This document shows, one piece after another, positions 10,499 through 19,846 of a DNA stretch of 29,423 bases. The stretch comes from Usnea hakonensis. Lineage: Eukaryota; Ascomycota; Lecanoromycetes; Lecanorales; Parmeliaceae. The notes under the pieces were generated by a model. That model was not told where the DNA came from and did not search any database. It saw only the letters and a list, made by a program, of their open reading frames with translations. A program made the position numbers and the translations under genes. Every line of letters starts with the position of its first letter. The stretch's first letter is position 1. Location: positions 1 to 29,423 of the forward strand of contig BLJB01000563.1 of the NCBI GenBank assembly GCA_013423325.1, in the 5' to 3' direction.

Positions 10499-11273
10499 CA
10501 TATCAACAAACTTCAGGAAGATGATCTTAAAATCCTCAGATAGCCAACCGATCATGAACGTGCGAAAGCTGGATCATCGGATCCTTGCGCATGTCATGCC
10601 TCAGGCTGCTTATTGCTGCCTCCTCACCGGCTTGGCCTGGGTAGGCTCGATGATAGAGGCCCGTGGAAACGTATTGCATGTAATACCATGCGGTCGGGAA
10701 AATTTTTATGATTTTTATCGTGGATGGAACGATGATACGCGTCAAGTGCATATACATTCTCCTGGAGATTGGTCTAGGCAAGCAACGGAGGGAGATCTTA
10801 TTTGGGTCCTCTACTCGGAGACCTACCGCCATAGACACAGGGCTAAAGGCTACACCAAATTCAGTTCAGACGTTCAACCCGTGACAAAAAAGATCCTGGA
10901 AATTTGGGAAGACATCGTTGAAGAACTCAGAGTCCCGACCGAGCTCGAGACTTCCCTAGATGAAATATCCTTCAACGATGGCTCACTAGTGGACAGGTTA
11001 CAAGAGAACGACACATTCAAAGAGCTTCAAGATAATTTCCACCCCTTTTCTTCCAGGGAAGCTCCAGATTTGGCGAATTTCCGCAAAATAAATATCGTAC
11101 TTGCGAAAGTGATCATTGCAGTTTCCAGCATATAAGAATGGCCGCGAGAGGAATGGTCTGTCGAATTTGAGGAAAATGGGAAAGCTTCATTCACTGTTCC
11201 CCTAGATCCCATAGCCTCCTTCACTTCACACCATGTGATATCAATCACTCTCAAATTTTATCGGCGCATGTAG
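10499..11273 (+). pseudogene. Decayed gene of unknown family with an in-frame TAA
   Basis: A protein-like frame runs from about 10521 (ATG; a second ATG is at 10551) to a TAA at 11133-11135. The SAME frame then continues for 45 sense codons in convincing protein-like sequence (EWPREEWSVEFEENGKASF and on) to a TAG at 11271-11273. No intron that could remove the TAA was found: candidate donors give only 28-40 nt or break the frame. Just upstream (about 10499-10540) a short coding-like stretch (HINKLQEDDLKILR) lies in another frame and ends in TAG, suggesting a frameshift as well. The composition is that of a soluble protein rich in Trp and acidic residues. I do not recognise the family. Confidence 0.55.
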
Positions 11274-12197
11274 CTCTTTCCTTATGTAATGAAAGTCCAT
11301 GCGCGAAGTCCTAAATAGAGCTTGTAGCGAACGTAGCCTTACATTTCAACGGCAGCCTCGTGCTTGACGCATTTGGGAATCGGGCCTAGAACTTTCCGCT
11401 TGATAGCGGTGTGTATGCAACCCTGTAGCCTGGTCCCTAAGCTGATAGGACCGATAGCCTGACCCAGACCGCGACTGATCTTGAAATTCAAGGATACCTT
11501 AGGTAGGTAGGTACTTATTGACGTCGCAGCCTTGGCATTTAGGACTTTGAACGCTGACCTTCGACTTTCACTTCCCCTGATTGGACAACAAATTCCACGC
11601 GCATGACGGCATATTCCCTCTTTTTCGGCCTCTCTCTCTCTCTCTTCTTCATAATACGAGCTGCGAATGTTCGTAGGTAAAGACGTCTTAACTCTTAAGC
11701 CTTACTGTCATCCTGGGCTGCCGCCTTAGATCGCGGGTTGTCCCGCGGCCGACGCTAAGATTCTAGGACTTTGTCCACTTCGGCCTTGTTCTCATACCTG
11801 TCACCACCAGAGAATTGTGATGATGCCTTGCACTTTACCGCTAATGGCTGAGTCCATGTCTGCGGCATGCCTAGTGCACGTCGAAAGCTTTTGTCGGCGG
11901 TGACGAAGGTCTGGGTTGAATGCTATCTTGTGGGTTGCCTTGGTTCCCTGCAAGTCCTAGTGGAACAAGTCCTACCGAGTCCTAGTCGCAAGCTTGATTT
12001 CGAGAGAGGAATGATTATCCTTGCTGGCCAAAATGCACGTTCATGTTTGTCTATATACCGCTGGTTAATCATTGAGGACTGACTCTGCCATGAGCCTGCA
12101 ATCAATTGCCTGAATCGCTTCTATTTAACCATGTCAGACCCTCCATTTCCTTTATGCTTCCTCCAAGCCCAACAACCACTTGAAATTGTCTTTCGCA
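11274..12197. other. Intergenic, upstream region of the rhodopsin-domain gene
   Basis: Includes a CT-dinucleotide run (about 11630-11646) and a small perfect hairpin at 11732-11747 (CGCGGG, loop TTGT, CCCGCG). The frame at 11867-12082 has no family resemblance. The last few hundred bases should be the promoter of the next gene. Confidence 0.4.
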
Positions 12198-13651
12198 ATG
12201 TCTCCAATCTCCTCCCGTCCCTTGGTCGTCGTCGATAATCACAAAAGTAAAGCAGCTCAACTTTATGCAGCTGCAATAACCACCTATATCCTTGCTGTGA
12301 TAGCTGTAGCCTTAAGGTTTTGGGCGAGGAGACTGAAGAAGGCAGTAATCCTAGTGGATGATTGGACTATAATAGTGGCCCTTGTACGCTTCCCAGATGA
12401 GGTACAATGAATAGATCCTTCATCGACGCTAATAATCCGATCAGTTCGTAACTACTGGGTACTTGGTTAATGTAATTGTCTGTGAGTTCGCCAATGTCAT
12501 GATTAGTTTCGTATAAAGCGCTGATCAGATAATCCGTAGCTCTTCACCAAGGGTTTGGGGAGCACTACTTTAGCAAGAATCTGTTTTCAGAACAATTTCT
12601 CTACTTCGCAGTGATTGGCCTAGTCAAGTTTTCAATGCTGGCTTTTGACTGGAGGCTTTTCAGCAGATCCAAGAAGCCGATCCGAATCTCATGTTACATT
12701 TTGGGAACTATTGTGGTATGCTGGGAGACTGCGGCTGTAAGTTGATTCATGTAACCTGAGTAACCTCTGCTGACAAACATGTCAAAGATACTGGTCACCA
12801 TATTTCAATGTGTTCCAATCTCCGCATATTGGAACGATGAGCATTCCTCGAGGTGTATTGACGAAAAGTACTTCTTTCTCGGATATTCGATTCCTAACAT
12901 TTTAACCGATTTTGCGCTTCTCTTACTGCCAGTTCCATCAATCTTGCATTTGCACAAAAAGACCTCACAGAAGATCGCACTAGTAGGTATGTTTATGCTT
13001 GGTAGCTTGTAAGTCATAAGCTCCTAGAGAGTACAGCTTTACCAATTCGTGATCTAACACAAAGTCAGTGTCACTGTAATCTCGATTGTCCGTCTAATAA
13101 TCCTCCTCAACCTCAAGCACGAGTCCCCCGCCATTGACTACAACTACGTTAGTTGGAGTATTGCGGAGAGTAATATGGCAATAGCTGCAGGTGCGATGCT
13201 CATGTTGTCTTGACCAAAGCTGTTGTTGATAATCGTCCCAGCTTGTCTACCCTCCCTCCGACCAGTCTTCATTCGCAAACCCCGTAACGAGCCACAACCA
13301 TCGGCACAGAAGCCCAACGCTCCAACCTTCCGTCAATCTTGGCTATCAAGTCATCATTCGTTGGTGGTGCAGCACCACAAACAGTCGATAAGCGCAAGTG
13401 AAAGCCAGCACGACCTTATACGGTCGCCTGAGAAGATATTCACCTTGCCGGAAAAGAACGAGCTCTATGGAGCTGCCATCTGGAGCACAAAAGACGAAGG
13501 GCATCGTGCCCTAGCAGACGTTGAGATGCAGAAGGGAAGCCCATCGGCTAGCAGTGAGAGATGGAGTCAAATACGCGTGGAAGTGACGATATCAACGACG
13601 GTAAACAGCGATGGCACAACGGTGAGAAGCGACGAAACCTCAATGCTGTGA
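12198..13651 (+). CDS. Seven-helix integral membrane protein, fungal rhodopsin domain (PTH11/SAT4-like)
   Basis: Six exons reconstructed by frame and splice signals: 12198-12383, 12445-12481, 12540-12736, 12788-13008, 13069-13190 and 13242-13651, giving 390 aa. Introns are 51-61 nt with GTACGC, GTGAGT, GTAAGT, GTAAGT and GTGCGA donors, and CTAAC or CTGAC-like branch sites in several. Family hallmarks in order: a first helix ending in LRFWARR, VDDW at residues 53-56, HQGFGEH after the second helix, and the FQCVPISAYW motif with a downstream Cys. Then come LTDFALLLLPVPSI, a helix ending in SIVRL, and WSIAESNMAI leading into ACLPSLRPVF. The cytosolic tail of about 140 residues is Ser/Thr-rich. 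Some family members act as surface sensors in plant-pathogenic fungi; most are orphans. Exon 2 is only 37 nt. Confidence 0.9.
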
Positions 13652-13859
13652 GATTACGCATCGCTTCATACGCGTAGCGTAAATGCGAGGTGAATGACAG
13701 AAGGATGGGCGGAGAAACAGTCGCAGGACTGTATGACTGCGTTAATGACACGAGCGATCAAAGGTAATTAGTGCTTCGTTCGCCACATCCGAACCATGCG
13801 AATTGCATGCAAATGATCAAATGCTCTTAGGAGGTAGCTGTAACAGTGGTTGGCCAATC

Positions 13860-14429
13860 TCATTGCCATGGGTAGGCCGAACAGTGACCCCTGAAGGTAT
13901 ATTCAGGCCTTGCCACAGCACTAAGAAGACTCCCATATCTATTCGATATAGAACTGGAGTAGATAGATAGATATGTATATAAAGGCAGGGGTGGGTGGGC
14001 GAAAAAAGAATGCAATGAAGGAGACTCTGAAAGAGATGAATCGACTGAAGAGCCATTGCCAGTGCAAATCACCCTATTTATGCACTCCTGGAAGGACACA
14101 GTCTCCTGATTCTCATTGCCATGACCATTCCACCGAATCCATGCACCGAAACAACGCCGAAACCAGTCATGCGATATGCGATATCCGAAAACACTGACCC
14201 CCAGTCCTACTGTGGCGAGCATAGAGGACGTGGGACGATCCTTGTTTTTTTGGGGACGAAGAGATTGAAGAAAGTCCTCGTACAATAAGAGGGCGGAATC
14301 TTTGCTTTGCTTTATTTTTTTGGAGATGTGTTGTGTTGGGATGGTATATTTAGTTCTACACTGTTTTGGAGATTGAGCGGAAGTTTGCGTGGAGTGTGTG
14401 TGGAGAGGATTCTTGGTTTGAGAATACAT
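13860..14429 (-). CDS. Doubtful hypothetical ORF (189 aa)
   Basis: Long minus-strand frame from an ATG at 14429. The first 65 residues and last 50 residues look like translated low-complexity DNA. The middle (about residues 70-130, after an internal Met) is more protein-like. No motif or family is recognised. It lies beyond the 3' end of the rhodopsin-domain gene, so it may be untranslated sequence. Confidence 0.2.
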   Translation of the reverse strand: MYSQTKNPLHTHSTQTSAQSPKQCRTKYTIPTQHISKKIKQSKDSALLLYEDFLQSLRPQKNKDRPTSSMLATVGLGVSVFGYRISHDWFRRCFGAWIRWNGHGNENQETVSFQECINRVICTGNGSSVDSSLSESPSLHSFFAHPPLPLYTYLSIYSSSISNRYGSLLSAVARPEYTFRGHCSAYPWQ

Positions 14430-14846
14430 TATATTATAATGAGAGATATTTTCAGCTTAGGGGCAAGGGTTGTGGTTGAAAGATGGGATCTGTAGATATT
14501 TTAGCATTCGGATGTCAAGGGGCTCTGTTGTAGATATTGGATTTTGTTGCGTTGCGTTGAGGCATATCTGAGATCATGGTTGGAGTTTGTGGTAGATGCG
14601 TGGATGGGCATGGGTTCGCTTTGGCGTCTTGGGTTGAGGGGGGGGCTCAAGGGACAGGAAGCTTCAAGGTTGGATTGAGGGTTGATGTAAAATCATAAGC
14701 AACCTTTTCGCTTTTATGGGATAGTATTTGTCTTGATAAAGATGGATTTCTAGGGGTTGGAAGCGTTCACCACGGCAAAATATGTGGGGTTTCGGGAGGG
14801 TGTGGGTAGGTGGGTGAATCCTAGGTACATTGGGTTCGTTATGGAG

Positions 14847-14935
14847 TTTTTGGAAGCAGCCAAACGTCACAATTCTCACGAACACGCTCTCCCAATCTAG
14901 TGGTAAGTTTTTGATTTCCATCTATTTCTATCCTG
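14847..14935. repeat. Diverged direct repeat, copy A
   Basis: About 89 bp matching copy B at 15006-15090: both start TTTTGGAAGCAGC, share a block containing an ACGCTCTC / GCGCTCTC core, and end TTCTATCCTG. Copies are about 155-159 bp apart and differ by substitutions and small indels. Confidence 0.65.
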
Positions 14936-15005
14936 AGTGATTAAGGAGACATTCGTATGCTTTTGGTATCGCGTTGGTGATGAGACGGTTGACTTCCATG
15001 AAGTA

Positions 15006-15090
15006 TTTTGGAAGCAGCTAACCATCGCAAGTCTCCCAACGCGCTCTCAAGAACTTGTGATAATAGCCTGATTTCTTCTATTCTATCCTG
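15006..15090. repeat. Diverged direct repeat, copy B
   Basis: Partner of 14847-14935. On the minus strand this copy reads as an amphipathic stretch (QDRIEEIRLLSQVLESALGD). It is in frame with, and just beyond, the stop of the upstream nucleotidyltransferase-like ORF. Copy A carries stops in the equivalent frame. Confidence 0.65.
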
Positions 15091-15135
15091 GAAAATCTTA
15101 AGCCTCGATGTCCTCAACGAGCATTCCTTCACCAA

Positions 15136-16818
15136 TTAAGTTCCCAAGTCACTACGCTCGTCTTCAAGTCCGGTCTGTGAGAAACGTCGTTTTCTCCGGC
15201 TAGGATTTTGAGGCTCTGGTGGTGGTGGTTGTGGCTGATGGTCATTTGGTGATTGCGGCTCAGACTCCTCGGAAGAAGATGGATTGGGCGGGGCAGGACC
15301 CGTGAGGGATGGGGGCTTTGATATTGATGGGGGTGAGGTTGGTGGCTGCTTTGAGATTGATGGAGCTTTTTCGACCGCTTCGAGTCCGGTCTTTGAGGAA
15401 CCACTTTTTCTTTCGTTGGGGTCTTGAGGTTCGTTTGGCGGTTGTGGTTCGGGGTCGTTTGGTGACTGCGGCCCGGACTTTTCGAAGGAAGGAGATGGAT
15501 TGGACGGGCCGTTGGTGAGGGATGGGCCTTTCGATATTGGCGGGTTTGAGGTTGGTGGCCGTTCTGGGATTGCTGGAGACTCCTCGACCACTTTGACCAA
15601 CCCAAGCTCTTCAAGCGTCGGAGATGTTTCAGATGGCGTAGTCACTGTATCCGAACTAGAGCCTTCAGATATCACAAAGTCCTCACTGAAGTCTAGAAAC
15701 GTAATAAGCGAGCCGTTTCCCAGCCTAGCTTTGTCGATCCAAAGGTTTTGATACGCCCACAAGACTTCGGCACTAAGGGCCATCCAATGAAGAGCCGCTT
15801 TGAGCTTTGCCCCATCTTTCATGTGCATGACCTTGCGTATATCTGAGGAGCTGATATCGTTATAAGCCTCCCTGTCGCCCTTGCCGCACAGCACGAAGCG
15901 TAGATTTAGTGTTTGACCGTTCACATATCGTTGGCATGTCGCCACGGCTTTGAGGTCCTCGATCGCTTGAGTGACAGCTGCTTCTACTGGATTCACGACG
16001 ATCACAGAGCCTATGAAGGGTCTTTTTAGCCCGGAATCATCGAGAGGGAAAGAACCAATTCCATGCATACCATCATCCAGTACTCTGCGAGTAGGAACAC
16101 AAATCTTCATGCCCAGCATCGCCTCGTTTGTCTTCACTCTCGCACGACGCCAGAGTTCATCCTCATTGATCAATGTCCTTTCCCACTTCGTGCATCCTAC
16201 AAAGTTTTCTATACCATCTGACGAGCACTCAAAGTCGGCTGCTCTTGCCACATCACTCATGATGATAGTCTTACACCCGAACACAGGACTAGGAGGGCTG
16301 TCCGGTGATCCAATACCGGTGCCATACAGCATCAAAACTTCAAGCGAATAGCCATCTTTTTGGGTCGCTTGAATCAATCGTTCAAGAAATCCCTGGAACG
16401 AGTCCGTTCTTTTTTCATACACCCACGCCCATGGGGGGAAACACACATCTTGCTTCCATAAGAAGCATCTCTCGTCTCTACCGAACCTGAATAATCCATG
16501 TTCGTCTTTCACCTTTATGCGTACGCTTTCGTCGCTTCGAGGGAGGATGATGGCTGCTATGACGTTTAGATCGTGCGTTCCGCGTGTAAATACGTGCTTG
16601 AGAAGGTGGAGATGACCGCGGTGGGGTGGATTGAAGGATCCGGGGTAGACGATAATTTGATTGACCTCTGTCTTGGTGAGTATTGGTGCGGAGCGAAGTG
16701 AGTCGAAGATTCGGTTGTCGGGCGCTGAAGGCGGATACAAGACTACATTCGGACTCGAACCTGGTGATACTGCGTCGTGATAATAAACTTGCTCGATGTA
16801 AAGTGCAAGTGGTGACAT
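15136..16818 (-). CDS. Cytidylyltransferase-like (HxGH nucleotidyltransferase) protein with Pro-rich tail
   Basis: Single-exon ORF of 560 aa from an ATG at 16818. The nucleotidyltransferase fold signature VYPGSFNPPHRGH lies at residues 57-69, with the HxGH motif at His66-His69. The second signature of the superfamily is DISSSDIRK at 321-329 (ISSTxxR-like). This superfamily joins a nucleotide to a phosphorylated partner, as in NMN or phosphocholine-type reactions; the substrate here cannot be told. A 250-residue insert separates the two motifs. Residues 415-560 are a Pro/Ser-rich, probably disordered tail made of two copies of a 65-residue unit, ending near a basic patch (RRKRR). No membrane segment. 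The fold call is firm, the specific reaction is not. Confidence 0.82.
   Translation of the reverse strand: MSPLALYIEQVYYHDAVSPGSSPNVVLYPPSAPDNRIFDSLRSAPILTKTEVNQIIVYPGSFNPPHRGHLHLLKHVFTRGTHDLNVIAAIILPRSDESVRIKVKDEHGLFRFGRDERCFLWKQDVCFPPWAWVYEKRTDSFQGFLERLIQATQKDGYSLEVLMLYGTGIGSPDSPPSPVFGCKTIIMSDVARAADFECSSDGIENFVGCTKWERTLINEDELWRRARVKTNEAMLGMKICVPTRRVLDDGMHGIGSFPLDDSGLKRPFIGSVIVVNPVEAAVTQAIEDLKAVATCQRYVNGQTLNLRFVLCGKGDREAYNDISSSDIRKVMHMKDGAKLKAALHWMALSAEVLWAYQNLWIDKARLGNGSLITFLDFSEDFVISEGSSSDTVTTPSETSPTLEELGLVKVVEESPAIPERPPTSNPPISKGPSLTNGPSNPSPSFEKSGPQSPNDPEPQPPNEPQDPNERKSGSSKTGLEAVEKAPSISKQPPTSPPSISKPPSLTGPAPPNPSSSEESEPQSPNDHQPQPPPPEPQNPSRRKRRFSQTGLEDERSDLGT
15166..15570 (-). repeat. Duplicated Pro-rich coding unit (two copies of about 195 bp)
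   Basis: Residues 417-480 (15379-15570) and 487-551 (15166-15360) of the nucleotidyltransferase-like protein align end to end. They share PPTS-x-PPIS, then PSLT, then SPQSPND or PQSPND, PQPP, and a final TGLE. The internal duplication is clear at protein level and partly at DNA level. Confidence 0.8.
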
Positions 16819-17384
16819 GCTGCTTGTGGTGATGTGGTATATGTAGTAATGCTAAAAAGGCTTGTTATCTCTCATTAGACTCTAGTCGCCATAGAACAAA
16901 GGGTGAAGCAAAAGCAAAGTTGAATTCAGGTGTAAATGAGTTGAGCTGGCGAGTTTGGTCTCCTTATGCCAACTGGCTTAGACATTATTGCCGGTATAGA
17001 TATTGCAAGTGTGATCCATTTCATGTGTCGCGTTTGATGTTTGTAGACGGGAAAGCACTGAAGATTGTCTCGGACATTACTTCTGGAAAGAGCATTGTTT
17101 ACAGTACCTAAGTCTTAGCGCGAAATATTCACCTCATTACTTGACTTCTCGCCTGGAAAATCAAGTGACGACCATTACAAAGAGAAGATGGTAAGCAAGT
17201 GCTGTAAGCAATTTGTTTGCCATATTTCGGACTTTGCAGTACTGTATGACCTTACATCAAAAATTGCAAAATGGGCGCTTCCTTTTAGCCCTGTCCGACA
17301 TGCGTTACGTTGGAATCATAGCGATGGAAGGCTTCTGATTTCGCGGAGAGCAGATCTTTAAGTTTATCGCACTATGCTGAGCGT
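16819..17384. other. Intergenic: nucleotidyltransferase promoter side
   Basis: It should contain the promoter of the minus-strand gene starting at 16818 and the 3' flank of the next minus-strand gene. No additional gene is seen. Confidence 0.4.
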
Positions 17385-18335
17385 TTATTGCGAACTGTCA
17401 AGTTCTTTTGCATGATCCGCCCCTCGCAGCTCCTGTCTAACACCTTGTCCTTGTCCTCCTTCTACGGGCATCTCGTGTATTTCGTCCTCCCCCTCCATCT
17501 CATATCTGATTTCCACAGCCTCCATCTCATGCCTTCTCTGTTCGTCATCCAACTCCACCTTTTGCTGGAAGTACAACTGTGCATCTTCGCCGTCACGCTT
17601 TCCGACGTCTTGGTTGGTTTGAAATTGGAACCTTTTCTTTCCTTTGCCGGCGTTTTCGTATAAAATAAACTAAAGATAGAGCGATAAGAATAATTGAAAC
17701 AACAACTGCAACGACAAGTCCAACTATGAGTTTTCTCGTCTCGGTCGAATTCGTGGAGGGACTTGGAGAAGAAGATGTGGAAGAAGGTGTCGCTGTAGCT
17801 GTAGAGACGTCCTGAGGAGAAAGTGTTGAGGAGGATACCGCTCCAGCTGTGGACAAGGCGGACGCTGTGGAGCTTGGAAATGATGTCGAGGAGTGCGTGT
17901 TTGGCACTGTGGATCTCGATAAATGCAAGGTCGTAACGAGGGCATCCAGATTTAATGAAGAGTCAGCCACAGCCACCTGGATCGAACAAGTTTGGTCGAA
18001 CTTAGAGGCGACTGAAGTTTTTGCTATGCCGTCGAAGCCTACTACTGAACTTGTCGGCGCAGGGACGAAGAACGGTGTCGGAAGCAAGCTTATTTTTGCG
18101 TTATGCTGGCAAGAAGATCCAATGATCATTTGTGAGAAGAGGGTATAACCAGTAAACTCTACCCCGGCTGTGGAGAACCCTGATCTGCATGGTTTAGTCA
18201 GACGATGAGGTTGAGCTACGAGTGGAAACTAAATTTACCGAGAGAGATATGGATCAGCGCTTGTAATATTGTCGGTACCATTAGATAAGATAAGGTTAGG
18301 CCAGGTATTTATGAGGCATGGAGTATTACAGAAAG
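17385..18335 (-). CDS. Ser/Thr-rich single-pass membrane protein with acidic cytosolic tail
   Basis: The core (18129-17593) has an extracellular part with paired Cys, a Ser/Thr-rich stalk of about 55 residues, one membrane helix (VGLVVAVVVSIILIALSLVY) and a basic stop-transfer (RKRRQRKEK). The expected cytosolic tail continues in a DIFFERENT frame, 17576-17385 (KVELDDEQRRHEMEAVEIRYEM...). This tail type is common in fungal wall or surface membrane proteins of unknown function. The two frames join either through a 55-nt intron at 17577-17631 (GTTCCA donor, weak; CACAG acceptor) or by a frameshift. Upstream, 18335-18239 encodes a convincing ectodomain piece with N-glycosylation sites (SNGTDNITSADPYLS), ending at a GTAAAT donor. 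Its join to 18184-18129 is not resolved. An earlier exon with the signal peptide may lie at 18466-18525 or a little further up. Confidence 0.6.
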
Positions 18336-18525
18336 CTGACACAATTTAGCATTTTCATGTGAGTTGTTAGCGGGCGACTTATTTTGATGATTGGCTCAAA
18401 TTTGGCATGAAGATGTGAGCAGATATAAGATGTAGAAGTCTCAAGGTCAGAGGAGGGGTACTCACCCATACCAAGATGATTGTCTGTTAGACCAATGGAA
18501 AGACCAGTGCGGATCAACAGAAGCT

Positions 18526-19204
18526 CTGGTGAAGACAGTGGGAAGAATGAGAATAAAGGGAGAGCCAGACATAACAGACATTAAAGCGATTTCTGTGCAT
18601 CATAAAATAATGCACGCACTGCGCCTGCAACTGGCACTAGGGATGCAATCTTCCAGGTACGACTTTACCGTAATCGTAGTAATTTATGAATCAGGCTGAT
18701 CGCAATGAAGCTAGTAGCCGAGAGTGCCAAGACTCATTTTTGGCGGCGAACATTGTTGAGTAAGGCAATTTCATCTCTGCAATTCCTTCCCATCTGAAAT
18801 TATTGAACAACAAGATTATCTTATGGTAGAGAAGACAGAGCCTTGACCCTACTAAAAGAAATCAGTAAGTTACATGGACTTGATCGTTTCAAAAAATCAT
18901 ACAACCGTTTCACATTAGTACTTTTATGCTGTCAAGAGGCCTAGATCCCTATACTAGCACTCCACAGATAGCAAAGTCATGTTCTGTAGCCAATCGCTGC
19001 ACTACCAATGTTCCCAAAATCCTTCAAGTTTCGACTCGTTGGCTGCGCCTTCTTGATTCTCTGAAGTGGGGTTGTGGCGTGGGCCGAGGAAGATCTGCTG
19101 GTTTCATCTTTGAGAGGGCGCCTATTGGAACGCATCAATCTTTATGCGAGCGTAAGGTGGAAACGTTGATCAAGAAAGGGGCTGATATGTTGCTAATCCT
19201 CGCC
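18526..19204. other. No confident gene
   Basis: Upstream flank of the membrane-protein gene. A pyrimidine-rich stretch on the minus strand (18528-18570) ends in CAG and could be a splice acceptor or encode the signal peptide. A plus-strand frame at 18926-19234 has no recognisable content. Confidence 0.35.
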
Positions 19205-19747
19205 TTATGCAGTGGATCCTGTGGTTTTCCTTGAGCGCGATGCTGCGTCCGGTACCGAATGACTGAACCCTTTCCAAGTGCTCGGAAGACTCATACAAGT
19301 AGGGGCCAGACGCAGGGGCTCTGAAGTAGATATCCTATCACTGCGGCGCCATGCATGAGCGCGCTGGACACAAGATATCCATGAAAAAGTGTTCGCAGAT
19401 TGCAAATCTGGTAAGAAAGACTATACCAACTCAACAAGACATCTCAGAATCTCATGAACAATCATTCCCGTTGGCAGCTTTCCTCTAAATCATCTGAGCA
19501 TCTCATTTAAAGCCCAAAACTCCCTGCAATCGCCATGAAAATGAAGTTTGTCAGAGAGAACAAATGGGCACATCATCAAGCATTCCAGAAAATTTTCATA
19601 TTGGCAATCGCCATACTCATATTGAGAAATCACTACTTCCCGCCTTTGCAAGCAGAATGGTACTGATGACTGGTGCTCCACTGCTGGAATGAGTCTGAGA
19701 TGAGGATAGATATTGAAGATTTCGTCCTTGCTTGCTTTTGAGTACAC
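19205..19747 (-). pseudogene. Coding-like debris of unknown origin
   Basis: Two minus-strand blocks read like protein but lack starts. Block 19747-19490 is 86 open codons, first codon GTG, containing for example LRLIPAVEHQSSVPF and CPFVLSDKLHFHGDCREF. Block 19400-19205 reads as a continuous peptide (for example GPYLYESSEHLERVQSFGTG) except for two adjacent stops at 19335-19340. I cannot name the family. They lie next to the NFX1 relic on the same strand but do not resemble its known C-terminus. Confidence 0.35.
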
Positions 19748-19846
19748 TGGTAACGTTTACAAGGTAGTGCCCAGCGGCTGGGCTACAAAGAGATCGTCGA
19801 TAGAGACACTGTCTTCTTCAAGTAGGCTAGCATTTATCACTCGAAA

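Noticed and set aside
11732..11747. CGCGGG-TTGT-CCCGCG hairpin as a terminator or regulatory RNA
   Set aside because: A six-base stem alone is weak evidence in a eukaryotic intergenic region.
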